A DNA stretch of 6,244 nt, taken from Deltaproteobacteria bacterium (GTDB lineage: Bacteria; Bdellovibrionota_B; Oligoflexia; Oligoflexales; Bog-1112). Every line of letters starts with the position of its first letter. The first letter of the stretch is position 1. The stretch spans positions 1 to 6,244 of the forward strand of contig PLEQ01000354.1 in assembly GCA_003136475.1 (NCBI GenBank), read 5' to 3'. The notes beneath the pieces are model-generated. The model was not told the origin of the DNA. It saw only the letters and a list, made by a program, of their open reading frames with translations, and searched no databases. Of the stretch, positions 1 to 5,463 are shown piece after piece. A program made the position numbers and the translations under genes.

Positions 1-1377
1 TGCGAGTATCGCGCCTATACAAAGTGCGATACTTGGAAAAATATAGTGGATACCGATCAACCAAGCGTCCAAGAGCGCAACGAACGCGCCAAGGACAAAG
101 AAAGGCAAGGGTCGCTTCTGATGAGTGGCAAAGAGGGTGGAAAAAAACAGCAGGCCGATCATATTCAGTAGTAAGAGACCAGCTAAGCCGAGTTCCGAGA
201 TACATTGCAAATAGAAAGAGCTTGGCCAATCGAGCATGACGCCGATCCAGTGGAGGCGCTTGGCAATATTCTCACAAAAACTATGAAAAGAGCCCAAGCC
301 GCTGCCGATCGGCCAGCGTGCTTTTGTATTTTCCCACATCGCAAGAATGTGTTTGGTTCTTTGGTAATCAATCCTCTTCTCCCAACCACGAATAGAGAAG
401 AGATCGCCTAAATGGTAGCCCTGGATAGATTTTAAGCTTGCGTTCGCATAATGCGAGCTTATGAAACTGAAGGCTCCCCAAGCACTGACCAAAACACCAA
501 AGGAGCCTAGTCCAACCCATGAGAATTTGCGGAACAGTACGTGAAAGAGTTTTATGATACTGAGCAAGGCAAAGCAGCCGAGGGTACTGACTGCGTAAAG
601 TCGCCCACAGCCTAAGAGGCCGAGCAAAAAAATACTGAAGCTAAGGGCAAGTAAGCTTGTGCGATGCTGTTGCTTAAGATCCGCAAAGAAAGTGACCCAC
701 AGCAGGCCGCTGGTTAGCATAGCCAGTAAGACCGACATCGCTCCCGAATCTTCGAGCAGTCCGGGAATTCTATGAGCGCCAACAGCAGTGCCAGACCCAA
801 GGGTTAGGAACTGCATGGAGATCATATTCTGCACCACACCTACGAGCAAGTTGCTGGCTAGGCACAAGCCGAAGGTCCAAAGCACCTGCCTTTTGGCTTT
901 ATCGCTGACTCCTAAAAAAATTGGCAAAAAGATGGTGAAGTAGCCGAGCAGGTGCTTAGATTCTGTTCGAGCGACACCCCAGGACCAAGCTGCTGAAACA
1001 TGATCTGCCAGCAAGTAATCTTGGAGGGGAATCAACCAAGTGAGCGAGGGTTGGAAGAAGTTTGCAAAGGAATGGAGAAGGATGAGAAACCAAAGCAGCA
1101 CAATACCCAAGAGCAATTTGCGGTGACGTTTTGTGGAAAGCAAACAGCACGCAAGACTCAATGTGCTGTAGAAAATTAATTTTTGCACATCTTGCAAGTG
1201 AGGCATTCCTAAAAATATCGCAAGACGACCGGCAATCAGTACCGAGATGATTTGTAAAATCAGGAAAACACTATAAACATTTGCTACGGAATAAAGAAAA
1301 CGTGGGTAGGTCTTTTGCCACATCGCAGAAATTGCAAAAAAGGACACTCGTGGAGCAGGAGTTAAGGAGTCCGACAA
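1..1377 (-). CDS. O-antigen ligase / Wzy-type polymerase-like membrane protein, 3' end outside window
   Basis: The reading frame is open without a stop for 459 codons and runs off the left edge. The product is very hydrophobic, with about ten likely membrane spans. Near residues 356-363 it has a Gly-rich GSGLGSF motif, and near 384 it has WPSSFYLQ followed by SELGLAGL. This is the pattern of the Wzy_C/O-antigen ligase superfamily, where a periplasmic loop is followed by (H/N)xxYLQxxxExGxxG. Such inner-membrane proteins polymerise or ligate undecaprenyl-linked polysaccharide; which of the two cannot be told here. I chose the TTG at 1377 because AAAGGA lies 6 nt upstream. The first ATG (1323) and a GTG (1347) lack a Shine-Dalgarno, and a stop lies upstream at about 1434. 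Probably only the last few dozen residues are missing. Family assignment is fairly secure; substrate and start are not. Confidence 0.75.
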   Translation of the reverse strand, partial: MSDSLTPAPRVSFFAISAMWQKTYPRFLYSVANVYSVFLILQIISVLIAGRLAIFLGMPHLQDVQKLIFYSTLSLACCLLSTKRHRKLLLGIVLLWFLILLHSFANFFQPSLTWLIPLQDYLLADHVSAAWSWGVARTESKHLLGYFTIFLPIFLGVSDKAKRQVLWTFGLCLASNLLVGVVQNMISMQFLTLGSGTAVGAHRIPGLLEDSGAMSVLLAMLTSGLLWVTFFADLKQQHRTSLLALSFSIFLLGLLGCGRLYAVSTLGCFALLSIIKLFHVLFRKFSWVGLGSFGVLVSAWGAFSFISSHYANASLKSIQGYHLGDLFSIRGWEKRIDYQRTKHILAMWENTKARWPIGSGLGSFHSFCENIAKRLHWIGVMLDWPSSFYLQCISELGLAGLLLLNMIGLLFFSTLFATHQKRPLPFFVLGAFVALLDAWLIGIHYIFPSIALCIGAILA

Positions 1378-1635
1378 AGCCCGTCCTTTCGTGGTTGCTA
1401 CTCCAATAGTATGCTTATTTGTTGTTGCTCGCTAGCGCTCTATGCGTTTAAGAAATGTCTGAACACCATGGGGTTGTTGGGATACATTAAATTTAAATTA
1501 TGTAAAATAACATTTAGCAGTTGGTATTTTTTAAAAACATTTCTTCACGTTCGAAGCAAGGACTCTCCCGACAACCCTTAGCGATTGTTTATGCTAAGAT
1601 CTAAATTAGAAATTTCAAATTGGGGAACTGGCTAT
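1378..1635. promoter_or_regulatory. Divergent AT-rich intergenic region
   Basis: This 258-bp spacer separates the leftward polymerase-like gene from the rightward exported-protein gene, so it should hold both promoters. A strongly AT-rich stretch covers about 1488-1545. An inverted repeat with 6-bp arms, CTTAGC at 1577-1582 and GCTAAG at 1593-1598, lies about 40 bp before the rightward start codon. The 8-bp palindrome CGCTAGCG lies near 1429-1436. I could not find a well-spaced -35/-10 pair for either direction, so no promoter is placed. Confidence 0.35.
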
Positions 1636-2106
1636 ATGAAAAGAGTACTGCTTTCCTTTTGCGTTCTTACTGGCTTAGTAAGTACATGGGTCATGGGCGC
1701 TAATTCACTGATCACGCATCCTCATTTAAGAAGAGCCAAAGCAGACATTGAACAAGCCAAAACGGCCCTAACGTCAGCGGATGAGACAAGTCCAGCAACA
1801 GCCATACTTGCTCTGAAGCAAGCAGTAGGGGAGGTGAAGGCGGCAAGGACGGCACTTAAAGCTGCGGATGATGGCAAAAAGACGGGATCTGGCACGCATA
1901 GACTCCAAGCGGTAAAGTTGCTAACGCAAGCGAGCGTGGCCATTGAGAATACAAGAAAGGCTCTGAGAGCAGGTTCTAGCAGCAAAGCGAGTGACTTTGT
2001 TCAATACAAAAACCAAGCTCTCGATTTGCTCAATCAAGCCGAAACCGAAATTCAGGCTGCTGCAACTTGGGCAGATGCCAACCCCAAGACGCCTGCTCAA
2101 AAATGA
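1636..2106 (+). CDS. Small exported Ala-rich helical protein, unknown function
   Basis: The product has 156 residues. It starts with a Sec-type signal peptide: MKR, then a hydrophobic core at residues 4-20, with likely cleavage near VMG-AN (residue 21/22). The rest is Ala-, Lys- and Gln-rich and predicted helical. It looks like three or four degenerate helical repeats, such as HLRRAKADIEQAKTAL, LKQAVGEVKAARTAL, RLQAVKLLTQA and YKNQALDLLNQAETEIQ, so a small periplasmic helical bundle is likely. Repeats of this type loosely recall SmbP-like small periplasmic proteins, but the His-rich metal-binding pattern of SmbP is absent, so I do not assign that function. ATG 1636 is preferred: GGGGA lies 9 nt upstream and the signal peptide begins there. 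A TTG at 1585 would add 17 residues in front of the signal peptide. It stands alone and converges with the next gene. Confidence 0.7.
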   Translation: MKRVLLSFCVLTGLVSTWVMGANSLITHPHLRRAKADIEQAKTALTSADETSPATAILALKQAVGEVKAARTALKAADDGKKTGSGTHRLQAVKLLTQASVAIENTRKALRAGSSSKASDFVQYKNQALDLLNQAETEIQAAATWADANPKTPAQK

Positions 2107-2150
2107 GGAGTCGCGTGATGATTCTCAATTTCTACTGATGATTTCTTTGA

Positions 2151-2333
2151 TTATTTTGTTGCATCGTTTAAGCGTTCCGCAGCCTCGTCCTCGCGGCCCT
2201 CTGCATTCATTCCGCACCAGCGGATATATGCAAAAATACCCCCAAGCACAACGGCAAGCACGAATAAAAACGCTAAAAGGGATAGGCCTCGCTCATGGTC
2301 CTTGCGAGAAACTATAATCTTCGAAACTTTCAT
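2151..2333 (-). CDS. Small single-span membrane protein with prepilin-like N-terminus
   Basis: The predicted product has 60 residues: a basic N-terminus, one strongly hydrophobic segment at about residues 17-37, and an acidic C-terminal tail. The stretch ERGLSLLAFLFVLAVVLGG resembles a type IV prepilin N-terminus, where a Gly precedes a hydrophobic helix. However, the conserved Glu at mature position 5 is Ala, and there is no room for a pilin globular domain. Short single-span proteins such as the DUF4845 group also begin with RGLSL-type sequences. GAGAG lies 7 nt before the ATG. The gene converges with the exported helical-protein gene, with 44 bp between their stop codons. The coherent membrane segment and ribosome-binding site suggest a real gene, but its small size keeps confidence moderate. 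Function is unknown. Confidence 0.5.
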   Translation of the reverse strand: MKVSKIIVSRKDHERGLSLLAFLFVLAVVLGGIFAYIRWCGMNAEGREDEAAERLNDATK

Positions 2334-2431
2334 GCCTTGGCTCTCTGGTGTAGGGGATCGATACGGGATCGGCTTCTTTTTAGTTTAACCTATCCCATTC
2401 CATTTTTGTTGGCTTTCAGGAAACTTTAAAT

Positions 2432-2461
2432 TTGCGAAGCCCTGCTAAATTAGCTTCGCAA
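2432..2461 (-). terminator. Stem-loop at 3' end of the broken transporter gene
   Basis: TTGCGAAGC (2432-2440) and GCTTCGCAA (2453-2461) form a perfect 9-bp stem around a 12-nt loop that includes the transporter stop codon. On the minus strand the stem is followed by ATTTAAAG, a poor U-tract. It is probably a weak or former transcription terminator for the EamA gene, or simply an mRNA 3'-end hairpin. Confidence 0.5.
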
Positions 2462-2907
2462 CGGTGCCGGACTGCTTATGAGCAGAAGTATACCCACAAA
2501 GATTGTGCCCGCTCCCAACAGGCCCATGGTCGACAAGACTTCATCAAAAAAGACAAAAGCGAAGGCCGAGGAAAAGAGGGGATCACTCGTTTCAATCATC
2601 TGCACACGGCTAGCCTCGGTTTGCGTCAGCGCTCGTGAGGTAAAATAGTAGCCCCGAGTGTCGGTATGGCAACCAAAGCCCCGATGCTCCACCAGCTGCT
2701 GGGATGGGGAAGGGAAGCGCCACTTAGAAAAAAAGGTACAAATAGAAACAGCGTTCCGAAACCAAAAAACCACCATAGAATACCTAAGCCACTTGGGATC
2801 TCAAACTTTTTCCATAAAAATAAAAAGCTGGAGTAAACCGCTCCGCCGATTATGGCCAACAATGCTCCCCAACTTGCGATGGGTTCATTCGGAAGGCCAT
2901 GGAACAT
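2450..2907 (-). pseudogene. EamA/DMT-family transporter, 5'-truncated and frameshifted
   Basis: Two overlapping minus-strand frames together give about 150 residues with the hydrophobic pattern of the second EamA domain of drug/metabolite transporters. The first frame (2907 down to about 2656) contains SWGALLAIIGGAVYSS, two further spans and ALVAIPTLG. The second (about 2655 down to 2450) continues with YYFTSRALTQTEASRVQ, DPLFSSAFAFVFFDE and LLGAGTIFVGILLL. Adding one G to the GGGG run (2652-2655 as CCCC on plus) would join them exactly as LGGYYFTSRAL, so a one-base loss explains the break. Full EamA transporters have about 290 residues and ten spans, so the N-terminal half is missing. Upstream the frame meets a TAG in the A/T-rich junction with the ISL3 remnant. 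The frameshift could be a sequencing error; the truncation could not. Confidence 0.75.
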
Positions 2908-3583
2908 AAGAAAAAATAAAAAAATCTATGACTTGATCGATGGTCGTGACAGCCAAAGCTTAGATAGAGCTTTTTCAGAATACTCTGGTCATCAAAATGT
3001 TCTTACCGTGACGATGGATCTCTCCACGACATACAGGACAGCGATAAGAAAACACTTTCCGAATGCCTCAATAGTTGCGGACCGGTTCCATGCTCATCGG
3101 ATCCTGACTCGATTGGTAAATAAATTGAGGAAAAGGATAACAGGAGATCAGAGAAAGAACCCCATAAGAAAGCTCCTTTTAAGAAATCAAAAAAACCTTA
3201 GTAAAGAAGAGGTTTACGCACTTAATTTTTTCTTGAATATCGCTCCACATAAAGAGCTGAAGGAAGTCTATGAGTACAAAGAAGCGCTGAATCGCTTCTA
3301 TGGCATCAAAGGTTATAAAAGAGCGCGGAAAGCGCTGATAAAGCTCTTAGATCGGATGGGAAAATCGAAAGTTCCGAAAGTGAGTGGAATTCGGGCAACG
3401 CTCTTGGCTTGGCAGAAAGAGATTTTGGAGTATTTTAGTAAAAATCGCATCAGCAATGGTAGGGTAGAGGGGTTCAACAGGAAGGCGAAGCTTGTGCAGC
3501 GCAAGGCTTACGGTTATTCCAGCTTTCGAAACTACAGATTGCGTCTCCTGGGAGAGTCGTCGGTCAAGCCTCACAAGCGTTGA
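2852..3583 (+). pseudogene. ISL3-family transposase, N-terminally truncated
   Basis: The open frame has 243 codons, but the first 18-20 residues are antisense to the EamA remnant, so the ATG at 2852 is not the original start. From about residue 23 the sequence is a clear DDE_Tnp_ISL3 domain: NKKIYDLIDGRDS, VTMDLSTTYR (D56), FPNASIVADRFHAH (D77), a Lys/Arg-rich helical insertion, and NGRVEGFN with the candidate catalytic Glu at 206. YGYSSFRNYRLRLLG closes the domain. Missing are the N-terminal zinc-ribbon/HTH DNA-binding part and the first part of the catalytic core. Full ISL3 transposases are usually about 400 residues or more. The retained portion has no internal stops, so the truncation may be recent, but the protein should be inactive. 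The family call is secure. Confidence 0.8.
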
Positions 3584-3606
3584 CCCACCATCAAGTAAGG
3601 AGAGCC
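2908..3606 (+). mobile_element. ISL3-family insertion sequence remnant (left end lost)
   Basis: The remnant consists of the C-terminal two-thirds or so of an ISL3-type transposase plus the right terminus. The left boundary lies within roughly 2905-2922, in an A-rich stretch where transporter sequence gives way to transposase sequence; it cannot be fixed to the base. After the transposase stop, CCCACCATCAAGTAAGGAGAGCC ends near 3606 and is followed by AAAAATGG. A GGCTCT-type terminal sequence fits what I recall of this family. With the left terminus gone, the inverted-repeat pair and the target duplication cannot be tested. Confidence 0.6.
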
Positions 3607-3638
3607 AAAAATGGATTCGGCGGCTTATGTTGCCAATA

Positions 3639-3692
3639 TGGTGATTCCAGCTGGATTCGAACCAGCGACCCCCAGATTAGAAATCCGGGGGA
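3639..3692 (-). other. tRNA-Arg(UCU) 3'-half remnant, probable element attachment site
   Basis: Read on the minus strand, this is an anticodon stem CCGGA/TCTGG around the loop TTTCTAA (anticodon TCT), a variable loop GGGTC, and a T-arm GCTGG-TTCGAAT-CCAGC. These are followed by acceptor strand TGGAATC, discriminator A and an encoded CCA ending at 3639. The fit to tRNA structure is excellent. The 5' acceptor strand (expected GATTCCA) and D-arm are absent; the bases beyond 3692 are unrelated A/T-rich sequence. A tRNA piece beginning at the anticodon arm and ending at CCA is the usual att duplication of tyrosine-recombinase elements. The element itself would then lie on the right (above 3692). 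The gene cannot make a functional tRNA. An alternative is simple deletion of the 5' half. Confidence 0.75.
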
Positions 3693-3792
3693 GATGATAA
3701 ACCACAACAAACCATAAAAAATTAGGACAATGTTTTTGGGATGATAAAAGAAAGAATCTATCGCCATTTATTGTGATTTCCTGTGAAGATTT

Positions 3793-3819
3793 GTGGTTCA
3801 GTGGTCCATGAGTGGTCCA
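3793..3819 (+). repeat. Three GTGGTYCA direct repeats
   Basis: GTGGTTCA (3793-3800), GTGGTCCA (3801-3808) and GTGGTCCA (3812-3819) are tandemly arranged with starts 8 and 11 nt apart. TTGTGGTT at the first copy also recurs inverted beside the tRNA remnant, as AACCACAA at about 3700-3707. They lie between the att scar and the toxin-antitoxin promoter. Their size and place fit arm-type binding sites of a tyrosine integrase, but that role is inferred; they could also bind another regulator. Confidence 0.45.
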
Positions 3820-3844
3820 GCATGAATAATGATTGGCTTGAACC

Positions 3845-3873
3845 TTGACACATACTTCTAATAGAAGTATGGT
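3845..3873 (+). promoter_or_regulatory. Toxin-antitoxin promoter with embedded palindromic operator
   Basis: The -35 box is a perfect TTGACA (3845-3850). After exactly 17 nt comes TATGGT (3868-3873), a fair -10 box. CATACTTCTA (3851-3860) and TAGAAGTATG (3862-3871) form a perfect 10-bp inverted repeat around one central A. It fills the spacer and overlaps the -10 box. A dimeric antitoxin or toxin-antitoxin complex bound here would exclude RNA polymerase, which is the standard autoregulation of HigBA/RelBE-type modules. The expected transcription start, 6-8 nt after the -10 box, falls at about 3880, on the toxin ATG. Confidence 0.8.
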
Positions 3874-3879
3874 TTAAGG

Positions 3880-4158
3880 ATGGTTAAGGTTGAATTTACA
3901 AGAGCTGCGTTTAAGTCACTCAAGAGTTTGCCTGCCAATATTGTGTCGAAGCTGAAGACTTGGGTCGCAGACATTGAGCTTACGGGTTTAGAAAGAGTGC
4001 GGAAGCTGCCAGGGTGGCATGACGAACCTCTCAAGGGCAAACGTGAGGGACAGCGATCGATTCGATTAAATAAGGCCTATCGCGCTATTTACTATGAAAC
4101 GAAGGATGAAAAAACTGTGATTGTTATGATCATAGAGGTTTCGAAACATGACTATTAG
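3880..4158 (+). CDS. RelE/HigB-type toxin of a type II toxin-antitoxin system
   Basis: The product has 92 residues, normal for the RelE/HigB superfamily of ribosome-dependent mRNA-cleaving toxins. An N-terminal strand and helices (VEFTRAAFKSLKSLP, residues 4-18) are followed by KLPGWHDEPLKG (42-53). The basic core LKGKREGQRSIRLNKAYR (51-68) and the C-terminal EVSKHDY (86-92) follow. The Lys/Arg cluster and the C-terminal His/Tyr are where related RelE-type toxins place catalytic and RNA-binding residues; the individual roles here are inferred. The ATG at 3880 has AAGG directly against it, with no usable spacing, and lies at the predicted transcription start, so translation is probably leaderless. 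The toxin comes first and overlaps the antitoxin by 11 nt, the HigBA-like order. No damage is visible. Confidence 0.85.
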   Translation: MVKVEFTRAAFKSLKSLPANIVSKLKTWVADIELTGLERVRKLPGWHDEPLKGKREGQRSIRLNKAYRAIYYETKDEKTVIVMIIEVSKHDY

Positions 4159-4453
4159 AAAGAAATATACCAGCAAAGATTTGTTCGAGGAGTATGGAGA
4201 TCTAACTTTTGGTGAGGTTCTATTGAGCTTTCGGGAATCGGACGAAAAGTCACAAGCAGCGTTTGCAAAAGAACTCGGTCTTTCCGCTTCGAATCTTTGT
4301 GATTTGGAAAAAGGAAGAAAGCTTCCAAGCCCGAGTCGAGCCGTCAAAATCGCTAAAAAGCTTGGGGTCTCTGAAACTCTACTTGTGCAACTTGCTCTTC
4401 AAGACCTTCTCAGACGTGAGAAACTGAAATTCAAAGTGTCAGTGGCAGCGTAG
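4148..4453 (+). CDS. XRE-family HTH antitoxin partner
   Basis: The product has 101 residues with a helix-turn-helix of the XRE/Cro-CI (HTH_3) type at about residues 25-74: FRESDEKSQAAFAKELG, LSASNLCDLEKGRKLPSPS and AVKIAKKLGV. A C-terminal helical tail (about 75-95) could dimerise or bind the toxin. It should neutralise the upstream toxin and bind the palindrome at 3851-3871. The ATG at 4148 overlaps the toxin 3' end by 11 nt. AGAGG (4134-4138), inside the toxin gene, lies 9 nt before it, so this gene has a normal ribosome-binding site while the toxin does not. That arrangement would favour antitoxin over toxin synthesis. The pairing is well supported by overlap, operator and families; the exact subfamily name is not certain. 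Confidence 0.85.
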   Translation: MTIRKKYTSKDLFEEYGDLTFGEVLLSFRESDEKSQAAFAKELGLSASNLCDLEKGRKLPSPSRAVKIAKKLGVSETLLVQLALQDLLRREKLKFKVSVAA

Positions 4454-4519
4454 GATTAAGAGGCTTTTGAGCGTTGAGGGACATCAAAAACCATCTTCCC
4501 TTGTCTCAAAACCAGGATC

Positions 4520-4843
4520 TTAGAAAAGATACTTCCCTCCAAGCTGTATGCCAGTTAAATACCCTGTTCCAGCTGAGATAGTATTTGTTCCATCGGAGTT
4601 TGATGATCCCGTGAAGCCTAACGATCTCGAAGTCAATTCAACGCAATATCTGTCATTAAAGAGAAAACCAACCCCTAGCTGCGCACCAAATCCTCCCCGA
4701 AGGTTCTTTAATGCGAGCGATGGATTTTTAACCGATGCGCCCGAGTAGTTTAAACCAAATGGAATATAGAAAAGATTCCAACGGTAGATGGCATTTCCAT
4801 AAAAATTTACAACGGAAAGAGGTGAATCGGCAGCGTCTAAATT
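4520..4843 (-). pseudogene. Outer-membrane beta-barrel protein, 3' remnant only
   Basis: The 107-codon open frame has no start. It reads as beta-barrel strands with alternating hydrophobic and polar residues: VVNFYGNAIYRWNLFYIPFGLNYSG, then GGFGAQLGVGFLF, YCVELTSRSLGF and GIQLGGKYLF followed by TAA. The C-terminal Phe with an aromatic/hydrophobic pattern before it is the BAM recognition signature of outer-membrane proteins. An in-frame TAA (4844-4846) lies just upstream, at the place where the IS256 terminus begins, so the insertion removed the 5' part. The 3' end faces the antitoxin gene with 66 bp between them. The barrel family cannot be named from the remnant. The frame has no internal stop or shift, so truncation may be recent. 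Confidence 0.7.
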
Positions 4844-5405
4844 TTAGTGTCTGTGAAAAAACACTATACAAGTAGGTTCATTTTTGCAACCGCCATTTCG
4901 ATCACATTGACGTCGTCAATTTTTTTGCGATTATAGAGACCCGAATCAATTCTACACTTCTGCCAGTTGATCTCCAAACGCAGTGCAGTGAAAGCTAACA
5001 CGGCTTCGAGTGTTTGCTCGCCGACTGTATCCATTGTTTGAGTTCGACGCTTGAACTGCCGATTTATCGCTTCGATTGGGTTCGTTGTGCGTATCGCGAC
5101 CCAACACTTTTTGTCGAACTGATAGTGGGTGAGAAGCGAGTTTAAGTCCTTATCCAGGCATTTTACTGCTCTTGAGGCATCCGTATTCATTGCTTCTTTA
5201 AGCTCTTGGAAAGCCTTTCGAGCGTTATCCTCACTAGTCGCGTACATCACCGTATGTGCTTTGGACTTAAAGGATTCTCGCAACCTTGCTGGTGCTTTCG
5301 CTACACAATTTCGCATCGAATGAGCCCAACAGCGTTGAGTCTTGGAGTTGGGAAACTCTTCTTTGAACAGCTTTTCAAGACCAGGAAGGCCCGGCCCGCT
5401 ATAAC
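4844..5405 (-). mobile_element. IS256-family insertion sequence remnant (5' end lost)
   Basis: The segment contains the C-terminal part of an IS256/mutator-type transposase and the adjacent terminus. Beyond the transposase stop the sequence TTTAGTGTCTGTGAAAAA (4843-4860, plus) resembles IS256-family terminal repeats, which often carry a GTGTC core. TAGTGT (4845-4850) can pair with ACACTA (4861-4866). The boundary with the barrel gene is placed at about 4844. At the other side homology to the family stops near 5405, in an unrecognised sequence, so the second inverted repeat and half of the transposase are missing. Confidence 0.6.
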
Positions 5406-5463
5406 TCTTATTGTAGGGTACCTTCCTGCTAGTTGTCATTGTCTGCTCAGCATTGGGTCCCAA
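4864..5463 (-). pseudogene. IS256-family (mutator) transposase, N-terminally truncated
   Basis: The open frame has 199 codons, of which about residues 25-199 belong to the transposase. Diagnostic motifs are GLPGLEKLFKEEFPNSKTQR, QRCWAHSMRN (43-52), a helical insertion, and IRTTNPIEAINRQFKRRT (124-141) containing the third catalytic acid E131. The two upstream catalytic Asp residues, including the one in the DGxxGL motif that should directly precede GLPGLE, are absent. The first ~24 residues come from unrelated sequence that happens to be in frame. Complete members have about 400 residues, so more than half is missing and the protein cannot be active. The start at 5463 is formal. Transcribed leftwards like the flanking lipoprotein, it could be read through from that gene. 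Confidence 0.85.

Noticed and set aside
205..411. Short open frames on both strands inside 1-1377 (for example 205-411 plus and 956-1150 minus).
   Set aside because: They are shadows of the continuous 459-codon polymerase-like frame.
1585..1613. TTGTTT followed by TAGAAA-like sequence as a promoter for the exported-protein gene.
   Set aside because: The -10 match is poor at every acceptable spacing, so it is not listed as a promoter.
1585..1635. Upstream TTG start giving a 17-residue N-terminal extension of the exported helical protein.
   Set aside because: It would bury the signal peptide, and the ATG at 1636 has its own GGGGA at suitable distance.
2353..2380. GGGATCG direct repeat (GGGGATCGATACGGGATCGG) upstream of the 60-residue gene.
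   Set aside because: Two 7-mer copies are too few and too short to support an operator or other function.
3793..3819. The GTGGTYCA repeats as a CRISPR array or iteron origin.
   Set aside because: Units are 8 bp, irregularly spaced and only three in number, with no spacers, no cas genes and no replication initiator gene.
4454..4519. Possible bidirectional terminator between the antitoxin gene and the barrel remnant.
   Set aside because: No stem longer than about 4 bp with a U-tract could be found on either strand.
4548..4748. A 66-codon plus-strand open frame downstream of the antitoxin gene.
   Set aside because: It is antisense to the outer-membrane barrel remnant, which has a far more convincing protein pattern, and it has no ribosome-binding site or recognisable domain.
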